From: JBEKHT01 sp049516595
GTDB taxonomy: Bacteria; Chloroflexota; Anaerolineae; Anaerolineales; RBG-16-64-43
Direction: 5' to 3'
DNA: 64,000 bases
Assembly (NCBI GenBank): GCA_049516595.1
Contig: JBEKSY010000007.1
Span: forward strand, 1-64,000
Part shown: piece by piece, positions 8,220 to 17,028 of the stretch
Numbering within the stretch: the first letter of the stretch is position 1
How the letters are laid out: each line of letters begins with the position of its first letter
The notes under the pieces: model-generated
Databases searched by the model: none
The model's input: only the letters and a program-made list of their open reading frames with translations
Told to the model about the DNA's origin: nothing
Program-made: the position numbers and the translations under genes

Positions 8220-9080
8220 TTAGGGCGGCAGCCGTCTTGCTCTTGGATCAGGCCCCCGCTCCCTGGGCAGTTCTCCTCCCCCTTGCCTTGTCTGGTCCAA
8301 GAAGCTCTGATAAGCCTCGGTGACCGGGGTGGCCTCCCCCAGGAGCCTCACCTCGCCATGGTCAAGCCAAACCGCCCGCCGGCACATGCTCCGGATCGTG
8401 GCGGCGCTGTGCGAAACCATGACCACGGTGGCCTGGCTGTTCCGGAAAGCTCGAATGCGCTCCAGGCACTTGGCCTGGAACGCCTCATCGCCCACCGTCA
8501 GGATTTCATCGAGGAGGAGGATATCCGGCATCCAGGCGGTGGCGACCGCGAAGCCCAACCGCCCCACCATCCCGGTCGAGTACGTCCGCAGAGGCGCCTC
8601 AATGAAGCCGCCCAGGTCGGCAAACTCCAGGATCGCGTCGAACTTCTGCTGCACCTCCCGACGGGAGTGTCCCAACAGCGTCCCGTTTAGGAACACGTTC
8701 TCGCGCCCCGTCAGCTCAGGGTGAAAGCCCGCTCCCAGCTCGAGCAGCGGCGCCACGCGCCCCCTCACCACCACCCGGCCGTCACTGGCCCGAATGACAC
8801 GCGAGATCACCTTGAGCAGTGTGCTTTTGCCCGCCCCGTTCCGCCCAATGACCCCGAAGATCTCGCCCCTCTCGACTTCCAAGTCGACGCCATTGAGCGC
8901 CAAGAACTGGCGATGATTGACCCGGCCCTGGATTCTCCGAATCATGTACTCTTTGAAGGTGCCGATCTGCTCTTCGGAGACACGGTAGCGCACCGAAATC
9001 TTCTCGAGGCGTATCGCCGTCTGGGAATCCAGGTCCAGGCCGGGTGCGGTTCGGGGTTCAGACGCGGTAAGCAAACTCAT
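8220..9080 (-). CDS. Polysaccharide ABC exporter, ATP-binding subunit (Wzt/TagH type)
   Basis: 286 residues. Walker A GRNGAGKS (79-86), a linker ELGAGFHPELTGREN typical of the polysaccharide-export ABC subfamily, signature YSTGMVGRLGFA, Walker B ILLLDEIL, and switch VMVSHS are all visible. It powers export of a completed lipid-linked glycan. The protein ends shortly after the ATPase domain, with a roughly 25-residue Arg/Pro-rich tail, so it lacks the C-terminal glycan-binding domain present in the second exporter ATPase at 42939-44297. Its start lies within the permease gene (23-bp overlap). Confidence 0.93.
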   Translation of the reverse strand: MSLLTASEPRTAPGLDLDSQTAIRLEKISVRYRVSEEQIGTFKEYMIRRIQGRVNHRQFLALNGVDLEVERGEIFGVIGRNGAGKSTLLKVISRVIRASDGRVVVRGRVAPLLELGAGFHPELTGRENVFLNGTLLGHSRREVQQKFDAILEFADLGGFIEAPLRTYSTGMVGRLGFAVATAWMPDILLLDEILTVGDEAFQAKCLERIRAFRNSQATVVMVSHSAATIRSMCRRAVWLDHGEVRLLGEATPVTEAYQSFLDQTRQGGGELPRERGPDPRARRLPP

Positions 9081-9882
9081 CGGCTTTCCGGGTGAAGACC
9101 AGCCAACCGATGGCCAGGGCCACGAGGGAGACCGCCGCCGCCGCGCCCAGACGCTCCGGGCTCGGGATCAGACCGTAGTACAGAGGCAACCGGAAAAGCT
9201 TGATCACGTGGTATAGGGGATTGAGATTGAACAACAGCCACTGGTAGTTCTGGGGGATGATGTTCTCCGGATAGATGATGGGCGTCAGGTACATCCATGC
9301 CATCAGGGCAATCTGGTACATCTCCGCGACGTCCGGGAAGTAGACCGCGAGCGTTGAGAGGAGGAGGCCCACCCCCAGCGCAAAGGCAGCCAGAATCGCC
9401 ATCGAGATCGGGAGGTAGATTACGGTCCAGGTCAGGGGAACCCCGGTCACCACCATCACGAGCGCCAGCGGTACCAGGGATAAGACCAGGTTGACCAGAC
9501 CCGTGCCGATCGAGGAGATGGCGAACGAGGTCCGCGGCAGATAAATGTGATGGATCAGCGCGCTGCCCCAGACGATGTTGGACATCGCGGCCGTGCTGGT
9601 CTGGGCGAAGAAGTTATAGGCGATCAATCCACTGAGCAGGTAGGCCGCATAGCTTTGCGTGGCGCCGAAGGCCCGTGTGAAAACCACAGTCAGAATGATC
9701 ATCGTCCCGAGCGGGTTCAGCATCGTCCAGGCGACGCCCAGAACCGATCGCTTGTAGCGCGTGACGATATCCCGCCGCACGAGCTGGATTATCAGGTCAC
9801 GGTAGCGGAAAACCTGCTGGATTTCCTCCAGCGCGGCCGGAGGCCTGCTGGAGGAGTCATATACGGGGATTTCGGTCTGCAT
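9058..9882 (-). CDS. Polysaccharide ABC exporter, permease subunit (ABC-2/Wzm type)
   Basis: 274 residues. The short cytoplasmic N-terminus carries IIQLVRRDIVTRYKRSVLG, the ABC-2 amphipathic hallmark, and is followed by about six hydrophobic segments. The conserved MYLTPIIYPENIIP loop and LNPLYHVIKLFR are present near the C-terminus. It is partner of the overlapping ATPase gene downstream. Together they would move a lipid-linked polysaccharide across the cytoplasmic membrane. A promoter-like sequence lies 40-68 bp upstream of the start. Confidence 0.93.
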   Translation of the reverse strand: MQTEIPVYDSSSRPPAALEEIQQVFRYRDLIIQLVRRDIVTRYKRSVLGVAWTMLNPLGTMIILTVVFTRAFGATQSYAAYLLSGLIAYNFFAQTSTAAMSNIVWGSALIHHIYLPRTSFAISSIGTGLVNLVLSLVPLALVMVVTGVPLTWTVIYLPISMAILAAFALGVGLLLSTLAVYFPDVAEMYQIALMAWMYLTPIIYPENIIPQNYQWLLFNLNPLYHVIKLFRLPLYYGLIPSPERLGAAAAVSLVALAIGWLVFTRKADEFAYRV

Positions 9883-9921
9883 CGGATGGCCCGGCGAGCC
9901 TGGCTGGAGAGGCAGGAAGAC

Positions 9922-9950
9922 ATGCTACTGCCGCTCAGCGGATCCGTCAA
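9922..9950 (-). promoter_or_regulatory. Sigma70-like promoter for the exporter operon, with palindrome
   Basis: On the minus strand TTGACG (9945-9950) and TAGCAT (9922-9927) are separated by exactly 17 bp. They lie 40 bp upstream of the permease start. The spacer contains the perfect palindrome CCGCT-C-AGCGG at 9931-9941, well placed for a repressor. Identification is by sequence match only. Confidence 0.45.
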
Positions 9951-9971
9951 GGCAGTATAAGGGTTCAGCAA

Positions 9972-10000
9972 TTGACTGGACTCTGCGCGGGTGCGATAAT
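9972..10000 (+). promoter_or_regulatory. Sigma70-like promoter, divergent
   Basis: TTGACT (9972-9977) and GATAAT (9995-10000) have a 17-bp spacer, a near-consensus housekeeping promoter. It points toward the plus-strand genes starting at 10418, which would leave a leader of about 400 nt with no recognised gene. It lies back to back with the minus-strand promoter at 9922-9950. Confidence 0.5.
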
Positions 10001-10417
10001 CGAGGATCCTCAAGGGGAGGGGGGCCAGCATCCCGTCAGCGAGGTCGATCGCGAACGGGGAGCAGGCCTTGCTGGAGCCGAGGTCGCCCTGCCTTGAACC
10101 TTTCGCGGAGCGCTGATCATCAGCCTGGTTGAGCTGCGGACCCTGGTTCAGCTCAGCCCGGACTATGTCTTCGGGGGGGGAGAAGCGATCGCCCTGCCGA
10201 GGGGAAGAGGCCGGCTCCCTGCACGAAGCCCCGCAGGCACACCGGGAGGAAGCGCGCATCGCCGAAGGGGAAGGCCTGACCGAGCCCGGCCGGGGCTGGC
10301 CAGAAGGGAAGAGTGGAGCGCACGAGCCACTCGAGGTCCCGGTGTCTTGTGCTGACGGCAGGGGATCCAGATCGCCCATGATCGACGACATGCTCCTGGC
10401 TCAAGGGTGGGTTCTCT

Positions 10418-11149
10418 TTGGACGAGGTTGAACTCGAGGCCATTCGAAAGGCCTATCGCGACCCCCTCATTGCCCCATTCCGCCTCCTGCTCCACGAGGG
10501 CACGAAAGGCGTCCTGGACAAGATCCTCTACGATCCGAGTTTCCCAGGCGCCACCGATCCTTCTGCCCTCTCCTTGCTGGCCACGTATCTTCGAGTTCGC
10601 CAGCCCGCGCGGGTGCTCGAACTGGGGACCTACGTGGGGTTCTCGACGCTCGTCCTGGCGGATGTGCTGGCGGGGAATCCAACTCCGGCTCAACTGACCA
10701 CGGTTGAGCCCTCTCCGATCGCCATGGAGAAAGCCAAGGGGTTTGTGGCCAATGCGGGCCTGGCCTCCGCCGTGCACTTCGTGCTGGGGAAGTCCATTGA
10801 CCCAACGGTTCTTGAGCAGCTCAGGGATCGGGGACCCTTTGATACGATCTATACGGACTCGTCCCATTCGTATCGTGAAACCCTCGAGGAGCTCAATACC
10901 TTCTGCCTGGACCCTCGACTTTCTGGCGTGAGCACCTCCTTCTGGTTCCATGACGCGGGGCCCCAGGCCGCGGACTACGATGCGCTTCACGAGGGGGGAG
11001 TGCGCCGGGCGCTGGACGAGTGGAGGGCAGCCAGAGGCGCAGATTTCCAGATCCTCGTGCTGGAGCCTCCCTTCTGGCCCAATCCCACCGGTCTGGCGGT
11101 CATGTGTCGGAGGGTCGGTGAGAAGCCCCGGGAGAGAGTTGAGTCGTAG
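10418..11149 (+). CDS. SAM-dependent methyltransferase (Methyltransf_24-like)
   Basis: 243 residues from a TTG codon, the first plausible start in the frame; no clear ribosome site, so the start is uncertain. Motif I reads VLELGTYVGFSTL, followed by LTTVEPSPIAMEKA (acidic residue of motif II) and FDTIYTDSSHSY, the pattern of class I O-methyltransferases related to the cephalosporin-hydroxylase/Methyltransf_24 group. It probably methylates a sugar or glycan hydroxyl. It is the first gene on the plus side of the divergent promoter region. Confidence 0.8.
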   Translation: MDEVELEAIRKAYRDPLIAPFRLLLHEGTKGVLDKILYDPSFPGATDPSALSLLATYLRVRQPARVLELGTYVGFSTLVLADVLAGNPTPAQLTTVEPSPIAMEKAKGFVANAGLASAVHFVLGKSIDPTVLEQLRDRGPFDTIYTDSSHSYRETLEELNTFCLDPRLSGVSTSFWFHDAGPQAADYDALHEGGVRRALDEWRAARGADFQILVLEPPFWPNPTGLAVMCRRVGEKPRERVES

Positions 11150-11378
11150 AATAGGCCTGGGTAGGGATTGAGCTGGAAGTCCCCCACCGATCCGGGGCGC
11201 ACCGTCCGCGCCGCCGCCGTGAGATCTGCATGGGGTGCGGCCAAGCCCTATGGAATGCGGTCTCTCTCCTCCTCAATTGGCCGTTGCTCCCCGCCAAGCG
11301 CGGCGCCGGAAGCGTTGGCAGGGAAAGCGCGAGAGGAGACTGGAAGCAGGACGGGAGCGCACGTGAGGGCTGACGGGG

Positions 11379-14300
11379 ATGGCTGAACCGTTCGACGAGC
11401 ACTATTTCCGCCACGGGTGTGGTCGTCCCTATGAAAGGACGCCCGAATGGCTGGAGGGATTTGCCCGGATTGCCGACCACATTGTGGAGGAGATCCGACC
11501 CTCGACAGTGCTGGACGCCGGCTGCGCCATGGGGTTTCTGGTGGAGGCCCTCCGCGACCGCGGGGTCGAGGCCTATGGCGTGGATATCTCCGAGTATGCG
11601 ATCCGCCAGGTACAGCCGGGCATCCGCGACTACTGCCAGGTCGGTTCGATCACCGATCCCTTCCCGCGGACCTACGATCTGATCGTGTGTATCGAAACGC
11701 TCGAACACCTGCCGGCCGCGCAGGCCAGCCAGGCGGTGTCCAATCTGTGCCGTCACACGGGTGACGTGCTGTTCACCTCCACGCCTTTCGACTATCGCGA
11801 AGCGACCCACTTCAACGTCAACCCGCCAGAGTATTGGGCCGAGCTCTTTGCCCGCGCAGGCTTCCTCCACGACCTGGACTACGATGCCACCTACCTGGCT
11901 CCTTGGGCCATGCGGCTCCGAAGGAGCCGCGACCCTCTGTCTCGCGTAATCGCTCCATTTGAACGAACGCTGTGGCGCCTGCGTCAGGAAACGGGCGCGC
12001 AGCGAGAGGTGGTCCTGCAACAGCGCCATGAGCTGTCCGAACTCGAGGCTCAGGCCTCCCGACGGGAACAAGCGCTCGCCCAGAGCCAGAGCCAGCTGGA
12101 GGAGTTGAGGGAATCCCTCGCCGTTCGAGAAAGCCAGGCGGGCGAGTTGACCTCCAGGGTTCGGGAACTGGAGTCCGAAGGGCGGCAACTGAGGGAGAAG
12201 ATCTCGGAGCTGGAGGGGCTGCGACTCGAGGCGGAGTCGGCCAAGGCCCGGATGCGGGCGCGCCTAGCGGAACTGGAGTCCGAGGGGCCTCGATTGAGGG
12301 AGAAGATCTCGGAGCTCGAGTCCGAGGGGCGGCAATTGAAGGAGAAGGTCTCGGAGCTGGAGGGGCTTCGTCTCGAGTCTGAGGCGGACACGATCCGGCT
12401 GCAGGCGCGCGCAGCCGAACTGCAAGACCACCTGCTCCGGGTGTATGGGTCGAAATCCATGCGGTTGACCGCTCCGCTCCGGCATGCTCTGATGTGGCTG
12501 CGAGGGGCGCCGCCTCCAGCCTCTCCTCCGCAGCCCGCTTCCGGGTCGGGCCGCACGGGGTCGGGGGCGCTGGACCTGGCCCGGCAAGGCGCGCGGGTGT
12601 GGCGGCGCGAGGGGTTCCCAGCCCTGTGGCGCAAAGGCACGCACCTCATCGCCACCTCCCTTCACCGGGGGCGAGCCTCGGGAAGCTCGGCCTCCGCGCC
12701 GGCCGTTCCCTCCGAAAGTCCATCGGGCTTCGGAGAGGAGGGCGACTGGCGGCGGGTAAGGCCCCACATCTTCCCCACGCCCCGCTCGTTCCGCGTTCTG
12801 TTTTTCAACGGGCAGGGCAATCGCGAGGGCGACTGGAGTCAGAGTCCTCGCTACCGAGTGCACAACGTGCGCGAGGGGCTGGCGCTCGCGGGAATCTCCA
12901 CCTCGCTCCTAACGGTCTCGGACCTTCCAGCCGACGCGCATGTGGTGGCCGAGCATGATCTGCTAGTCCTCTTCCGAGCGGGTTGGAGCCCAGAGCTGCA
13001 GCTTCTGGTCGAGACCGCCCGGCACTTCAACGTGCCTGTCGTCTACGATGTGGACGACTACGTCTTCGAACCCGATCTGGCAACGCCCCGGTTCATCTCC
13101 GGCATCGAGAACTGGACTCCAGAGCAACAACGCGAGTATGCCGAAGGGGTGAAGCTCTTCCGGCGGGCGCTGGAACTCTGCGACTACTTCACCGGTTCCA
13201 CCGGTTATTTGCAGCAACGTGCGCAGGAGCTCGGAATCCCGGGTGCCGTGCTGCGCAATGGGCCGGGACAAACCCTCCTAAAGCTCAGCCAAGAGGCGCA
13301 GGCCGCGGGGGCCCGAACTTCGCGCCCCGGCCACGCGACGATTCTATACATGAGCGGAACCACCACCCACCAGCGCGACTTTGCGCAGGCCGCCTCGAGC
13401 CTGGCCGAGGTCCTGCAAGCACGCGAGGGGGCGCGCCTGCTCACCGTGGGACATCTGGACCTGTCTGGCTGCGAGGAACTGGCGCCCTTCCGCGGCCGGA
13501 TCGAACAAATCGGTTTTGTGGATTGGCGGGAATTGCCCGCCCTCATCGCCCGCGCGGACATCAACATCGCGCCGCTGGAACTCGGCAATCCGTTCTGCGA
13601 GGCCAAGAGCGAGCTCAAGTACTTCGAAGCCGCCCTGGTGGGCGTGCCCACCGTGGCCTCGGCCACCGACGGTTATTCGCACGCGATCCAGGACGGGGTC
13701 ACAGGGTACGTCTGCTCCAGCCGCGACTGCTGGCGCGAGAGGCTCCTAGCCCTGGTGGACGATATGGATCTGCGCCTGCGCCTGGGCCAGTCTGCCCGGG
13801 AGCATGTCCGAGAGGCCTATGACCCGACGGCCATGGGCCGAGAGGCCGGCGACATCTACCGCGGGTTCCTGCGCAGCTACCGGGAACGGAAGGGGATGTC
13901 GGCCCAGCAACTGGAGGTCGGATGGGTAGCCACCGCGCCCGCCCCAGGCTCGGGAGGGCACCATGCGGTGCTGCGGGCGGCCAACGAGATGTCGCGGCAG
14001 GGGCATCACGTCGTGCTCTACCTCGGCGGGGACTCCCGGCGAAGCGGACAGGAGTGGAAAGACTTCATCCAGAGACAATTCGGTCTGGAGCCAGCCTTCG
14101 AGATCGTGGATGGGACGGATGCGATCATGTCCCACGACGTGCTGATCGCCACGCATTACTCGACGGCCCACCTCGTGGAGGCCAACAAAGACCGCGCCTA
14201 TCTGCGGGCCTACTTCGTGCAGGACTTCGAGCCGTACTTCTTCCCCCTGGGGGCGGACTACTTCGAGGCGGAGCGCACCTACCGCTATGACTTCTACTGC

Positions 14301-14975
14301 ATCACCGTAGGAAGGTGGCTGGAAGAGAGGCTGCGCACAGAGTACGGACGGGAAGCTGAGAGCATCCCCTTTTGGGTCGACCGAGAGGCGTATTTTCCAC
14401 CCAAGGCCGGCCCCGCCCAGAAAGGACCCGTGAAGGTCGCCTTCCTGGCCCGCCCCGATATGCCGCGGCGATGCTACTCGCTGGGCGTTCGGGCGCTTCG
14501 CCTGTTCAAACGCACCCATCCGCAGTCGACCATCGCGATGTTTGGGGCGCAGAGCTTGCCCAGGGAGGAGATTGACTTTGAGTTCCAGGATCTGGGAGTG
14601 CTGAGCCGGAGGCAATTGGGTGAGCTTTATCGCTCCGCTGACATCGGCTTGGCGTTTTCCACGACCAACCCCTCCTTGGTTCCGATGGAGATGATGGCCT
14701 GCGGCCTGCCGGTGGTCGACATCGACGTGATGGGCAGGAGCCGGCGGCACGAAGAGTCGGCCGCGACCCTGGCCGAGCCATCGCCCGAGTCCATCGCGCA
14801 GGCTTTGAGCTTCCTGGCGGAAAACCCAACCCGGCGAGCAGAGCTCGCACAAGCCGCGCTCGAATGCACCAATCGGCTTCCGTCGCCGGACGAGGCCCTT
14901 GGAAGGGTAGGGGAACTTATCGAGAAGCGGATGCATCGTGGATGGGAGCAAGAGATCGGGAGTACGGCAAATTGA
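11379..14975 (+). CDS. Four-part fusion: methyltransferase, coiled coil, GT4, WsaF-like rhamnosyltransferase
   Basis: 1198 residues. Residues 1-200 are a class I SAM methyltransferase (VLDAGCAMGF at 44-53, then YDLIVCIETLEHLP). Residues about 211-354 are a Glu/Leu/Arg-rich coiled coil with internal repeats, ending in YGSKSMRLTAPLR, a segment often found after such coils in polysaccharide chain-regulating proteins. Residues about 470-835 are a GT-B transferase (VVYDVDDYVFEPD, LYMSGTTTHQRDF, EAKSELKYFEAALVGVPTVAS). Residues about 840-1190 resemble WsaF-family rhamnosyltransferases (GSGGHHAVLR, AYFVQDFEPYFFPLG, MPRRCYSLGVRAL, SLVPMEMMACGLPVVD). The likely role is polymerising and methyl-capping a rhamnose-containing chain, with the coil as spacer or ruler. 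That role is inferred from domains; the rhamnose pathway nearby supports it. Confidence 0.9.
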   Translation: MAEPFDEHYFRHGCGRPYERTPEWLEGFARIADHIVEEIRPSTVLDAGCAMGFLVEALRDRGVEAYGVDISEYAIRQVQPGIRDYCQVGSITDPFPRTYDLIVCIETLEHLPAAQASQAVSNLCRHTGDVLFTSTPFDYREATHFNVNPPEYWAELFARAGFLHDLDYDATYLAPWAMRLRRSRDPLSRVIAPFERTLWRLRQETGAQREVVLQQRHELSELEAQASRREQALAQSQSQLEELRESLAVRESQAGELTSRVRELESEGRQLREKISELEGLRLEAESAKARMRARLAELESEGPRLREKISELESEGRQLKEKVSELEGLRLESEADTIRLQARAAELQDHLLRVYGSKSMRLTAPLRHALMWLRGAPPPASPPQPASGSGRTGSGALDLARQGARVWRREGFPALWRKGTHLIATSLHRGRASGSSASAPAVPSESPSGFGEEGDWRRVRPHIFPTPRSFRVLFFNGQGNREGDWSQSPRYRVHNVREGLALAGISTSLLTVSDLPADAHVVAEHDLLVLFRAGWSPELQLLVETARHFNVPVVYDVDDYVFEPDLATPRFISGIENWTPEQQREYAEGVKLFRRALELCDYFTGSTGYLQQRAQELGIPGAVLRNGPGQTLLKLSQEAQAAGARTSRPGHATILYMSGTTTHQRDFAQAASSLAEVLQAREGARLLTVGHLDLSGCEELAPFRGRIEQIGFVDWRELPALIARADINIAPLELGNPFCEAKSELKYFEAALVGVPTVASATDGYSHAIQDGVTGYVCSSRDCWRERLLALVDDMDLRLRLGQSAREHVREAYDPTAMGREAGDIYRGFLRSYRERKGMSAQQLEVGWVATAPAPGSGGHHAVLRAANEMSRQGHHVVLYLGGDSRRSGQEWKDFIQRQFGLEPAFEIVDGTDAIMSHDVLIATHYSTAHLVEANKDRAYLRAYFVQDFEPYFFPLGADYFEAERTYRYDFYCITVGRWLEERLRTEYGREAESIPFWVDREAYFPPKAGPAQKGPVKVAFLARPDMPRRCYSLGVRALRLFKRTHPQSTIAMFGAQSLPREEIDFEFQDLGVLSRRQLGELYRSADIGLAFSTTNPSLVPMEMMACGLPVVDIDVMGRSRRHEESAATLAEPSPESIAQALSFLAENPTRRAELAQAALECTNRLPSPDEALGRVGELIEKRMHRGWEQEIGSTAN
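12165..12380 (+). repeat. In-gene coiled-coil repeats
   Basis: Units beginning ELESEG(R/P)(Q/R)L(R/K)EK start at 12165, 12270 and 12312. They share near-identical DNA such as GAGAAGATCTCGGAGCT. The first and third continue into SELEGLRLE. Such in-frame repeats can expand or contract by recombination, changing coil length in the 1198-residue fusion protein. Confidence 0.7.
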
Positions 14976-15041
14976 ACTACAAGCTCACCGACAGCCACCG
15001 AATTGATCGATTGATTTGCCACTCCCAGCTGGAGGACTACG

Positions 15042-16184
15042 ATGGAGGAGCCGCTCAGTCTAGCAACAAGGGTGAATTCGACAATAGATGGTCTCGCCCC
15101 ACAGATATACCAAGGACACGTCCCGGTTGAATGGCATGATCTCCAAGTGGTTGTGTTCGACCTAGTCGAAAAGTGCCTGGCGCCGTTGCGGCAAGACTCC
15201 GAAGAAATGTATGCGAAGATTGTCGAGGAAATTGCGGACAGCCTGGCTGGAACGAGCACCACTATCTTTGACTATGTCAATTTGGCTCGAGTATACACGC
15301 CCGAATTTGAGGAGGCAGTCCGGCGCTCAGAAGCCCTCAATGGCGTCGGAGCAGTGCACCTCGAGCTGGGCACCGGGCAAGCGTTTCCTCCCGAGCGATT
15401 AGCGACATTAAAACGACAGGGTGGGTTGTCCGAGTTCATCCGCCTTGACTTGGATCCGCGGTGCATGCCAGACATTGTCGCGGATTGCAGTGCGCTTCCG
15501 TTTCTTGATGAATCTGTCGATCGGATCGCATCGAACAGTTTGTTTGAACATATCGCGTTTCCGCGAGAGGCTATTGAAGAGAGTTTTCGAGTCCTGAGGC
15601 CAGGCGGCTCGATGAGAATAACCGCCCCGTTCCATTTCGCACTGCATGGGTGTCCTCAGGATTACTTGCGGTACACTCCGGAATACTTCCTCCGAATCTG
15701 TGAGGAGACGGGGTTTGAGAAAACCGTATGTGAGACCCATGCTTTTGGCGGGCTGTATTATACGTTGCACCAATCCTCCAAAGGAGCGATCGTGGGAGGA
15801 GACTTGGCGCCGGGTCTTGCGGATGGCATGCGCACTCTCCACATGGCTGTGATGTTACTGTTGGCCACCTTGATGCCGCTCGACAGATACTTTGTTGGCG
15901 AGGCTCGGCAGTTCTTCCATACTGTGTCATGCCTAGCTTTCAAGGCCGGAACGTTAGGGAGCCGTGAGAGGGCCAGAGGCGAGGAAAGTTCTTCCCTGGA
16001 CAGAACCCTCGATCTTATGGCTTGCCCGATTTCTAAGACAGCCCTTCGTAGGGTCCGAGACAGACTGATTTGTGACGATTGTGGTGCGCAGTTTCCGATT
16101 CGTGACGGCATTCCGGTGTTCACCGAACCGGATCTGGGCGGATTCATACACCGCCGGGCGAGGAAGAGGCACAGCCAGGGGTAA
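15042..16184 (+). CDS. SAM-dependent methyltransferase with C-terminal Trm112-like zinc segment
   Basis: 380 residues. HLELGTGQAFPPE is motif I, IRLDLDP motif II. DIVADCSALPFLDESVD then ASNSLFEHI and VLRPGGSMRI form the usual class I methyltransferase blocks. The last 50 residues (LMACPISKTALRR, then ICDDCGAQFPIRDGIPVF) have a Cys...CxxC pattern like Trm112/UPF0434 zinc domains, occasionally fused to methyltransferases. Codon choice is visibly more A/T-tolerant than the genes before and after, hinting at separate acquisition. Substrate unknown; a glycan component is likely from context. Confidence 0.85.
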   Translation: MEEPLSLATRVNSTIDGLAPQIYQGHVPVEWHDLQVVVFDLVEKCLAPLRQDSEEMYAKIVEEIADSLAGTSTTIFDYVNLARVYTPEFEEAVRRSEALNGVGAVHLELGTGQAFPPERLATLKRQGGLSEFIRLDLDPRCMPDIVADCSALPFLDESVDRIASNSLFEHIAFPREAIEESFRVLRPGGSMRITAPFHFALHGCPQDYLRYTPEYFLRICEETGFEKTVCETHAFGGLYYTLHQSSKGAIVGGDLAPGLADGMRTLHMAVMLLLATLMPLDRYFVGEARQFFHTVSCLAFKAGTLGSRERARGEESSSLDRTLDLMACPISKTALRRVRDRLICDDCGAQFPIRDGIPVFTEPDLGGFIHRRARKRHSQG

Positions 16185-17028
16185 GGTCAGAGAGATTCAA
16201 AGAACTGACCATGCGCTGCTACTGGACAAGGGTAAGGCCTCGAGGGCAAGGGGCCGTATTGACCTGCTCGGAGCGAGAATACTGTGTGGACTTAGCTCTC
16301 CCGATCTGGAGCTTAGGGGGTCTTGGCCAGGAAGTATGTGGAGCGCGAGGGACCAAGCCTGGATTCCGCCCGGCCGAGGCGAGCGTCGCGGCCCGCGCAT
16401 TCGTCGCTGGTCTCATGCGCCACTGAATCGAAACAAGCACACGATTGTTGGAAGCCGGTCGAGGCTTCGGATGCGAGACGCCTGTGCTCAAGAAGCCCGG
16501 GCTCGAAGTCCTCGGAAAGGTGTCGTCAAGAGCCTGGCGATAGGACGGTGAGAAGCTTGGTGCGACCGGCGTCATTGCCAATCTGGGGGGGCGGCAGGGG
16601 AATTGGTGTATGACGGGGCTGTGATACGGCGAGCCTTGAACACCTTGCTCCCTAGCCGCCTTTCCTGGAACAAGACCGAGAGGTCTTGGCGCCCTGCGGC
16701 TGCGTCTTATCCGAGGGCCCTACTTTGAGTATCGTGGAGGAGTTTGCGCTCTCCAGGAGCACCACAGGGCCGGTCACTTGCGTTCGCACCAGATGTCTCA
16801 AGCGCTTCACACTGGCCGAACTGTCGCTCTTGAACGTAGTCGGGGTGATTGACGCTGAGGTTGACCCTGCCCACTGCTTCCTCACGGACATCGCGAGGGA
16901 GCCCAATGATAGCGGACCAGGTGGTTGGGGTCATCCCGCAGCCGTTCCACGCATGAGGTGCGACGTTGACTTCCAACGGACCGTCCCGATCTATCCGGTG
17001 CGCATTCCCTTGCCAAGAAACTGAGTAG
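16185..17028. other. Gap of about 840 bp; no gene recognised
   Basis: Open frames exist on both strands (for example minus 16707-17141 and plus 16686-17024) but none has a recognisable motif. A minus-strand stretch around 16690-16870 reads as plausible protein in one frame and could be a decayed gene. The DNA is less GC-biased than the gene that follows. Confidence 0.4.

Noticed and set aside
11100..12188. 362-codon minus-strand frame
   Set aside because: Opposite the methyltransferase part of the fusion gene and the gap before it; no family motif.
13746..14951. 401-codon minus-strand frame opposite the fusion gene
   Set aside because: No recognisable motif and fully covered by the WsaF-like domain on the plus strand.
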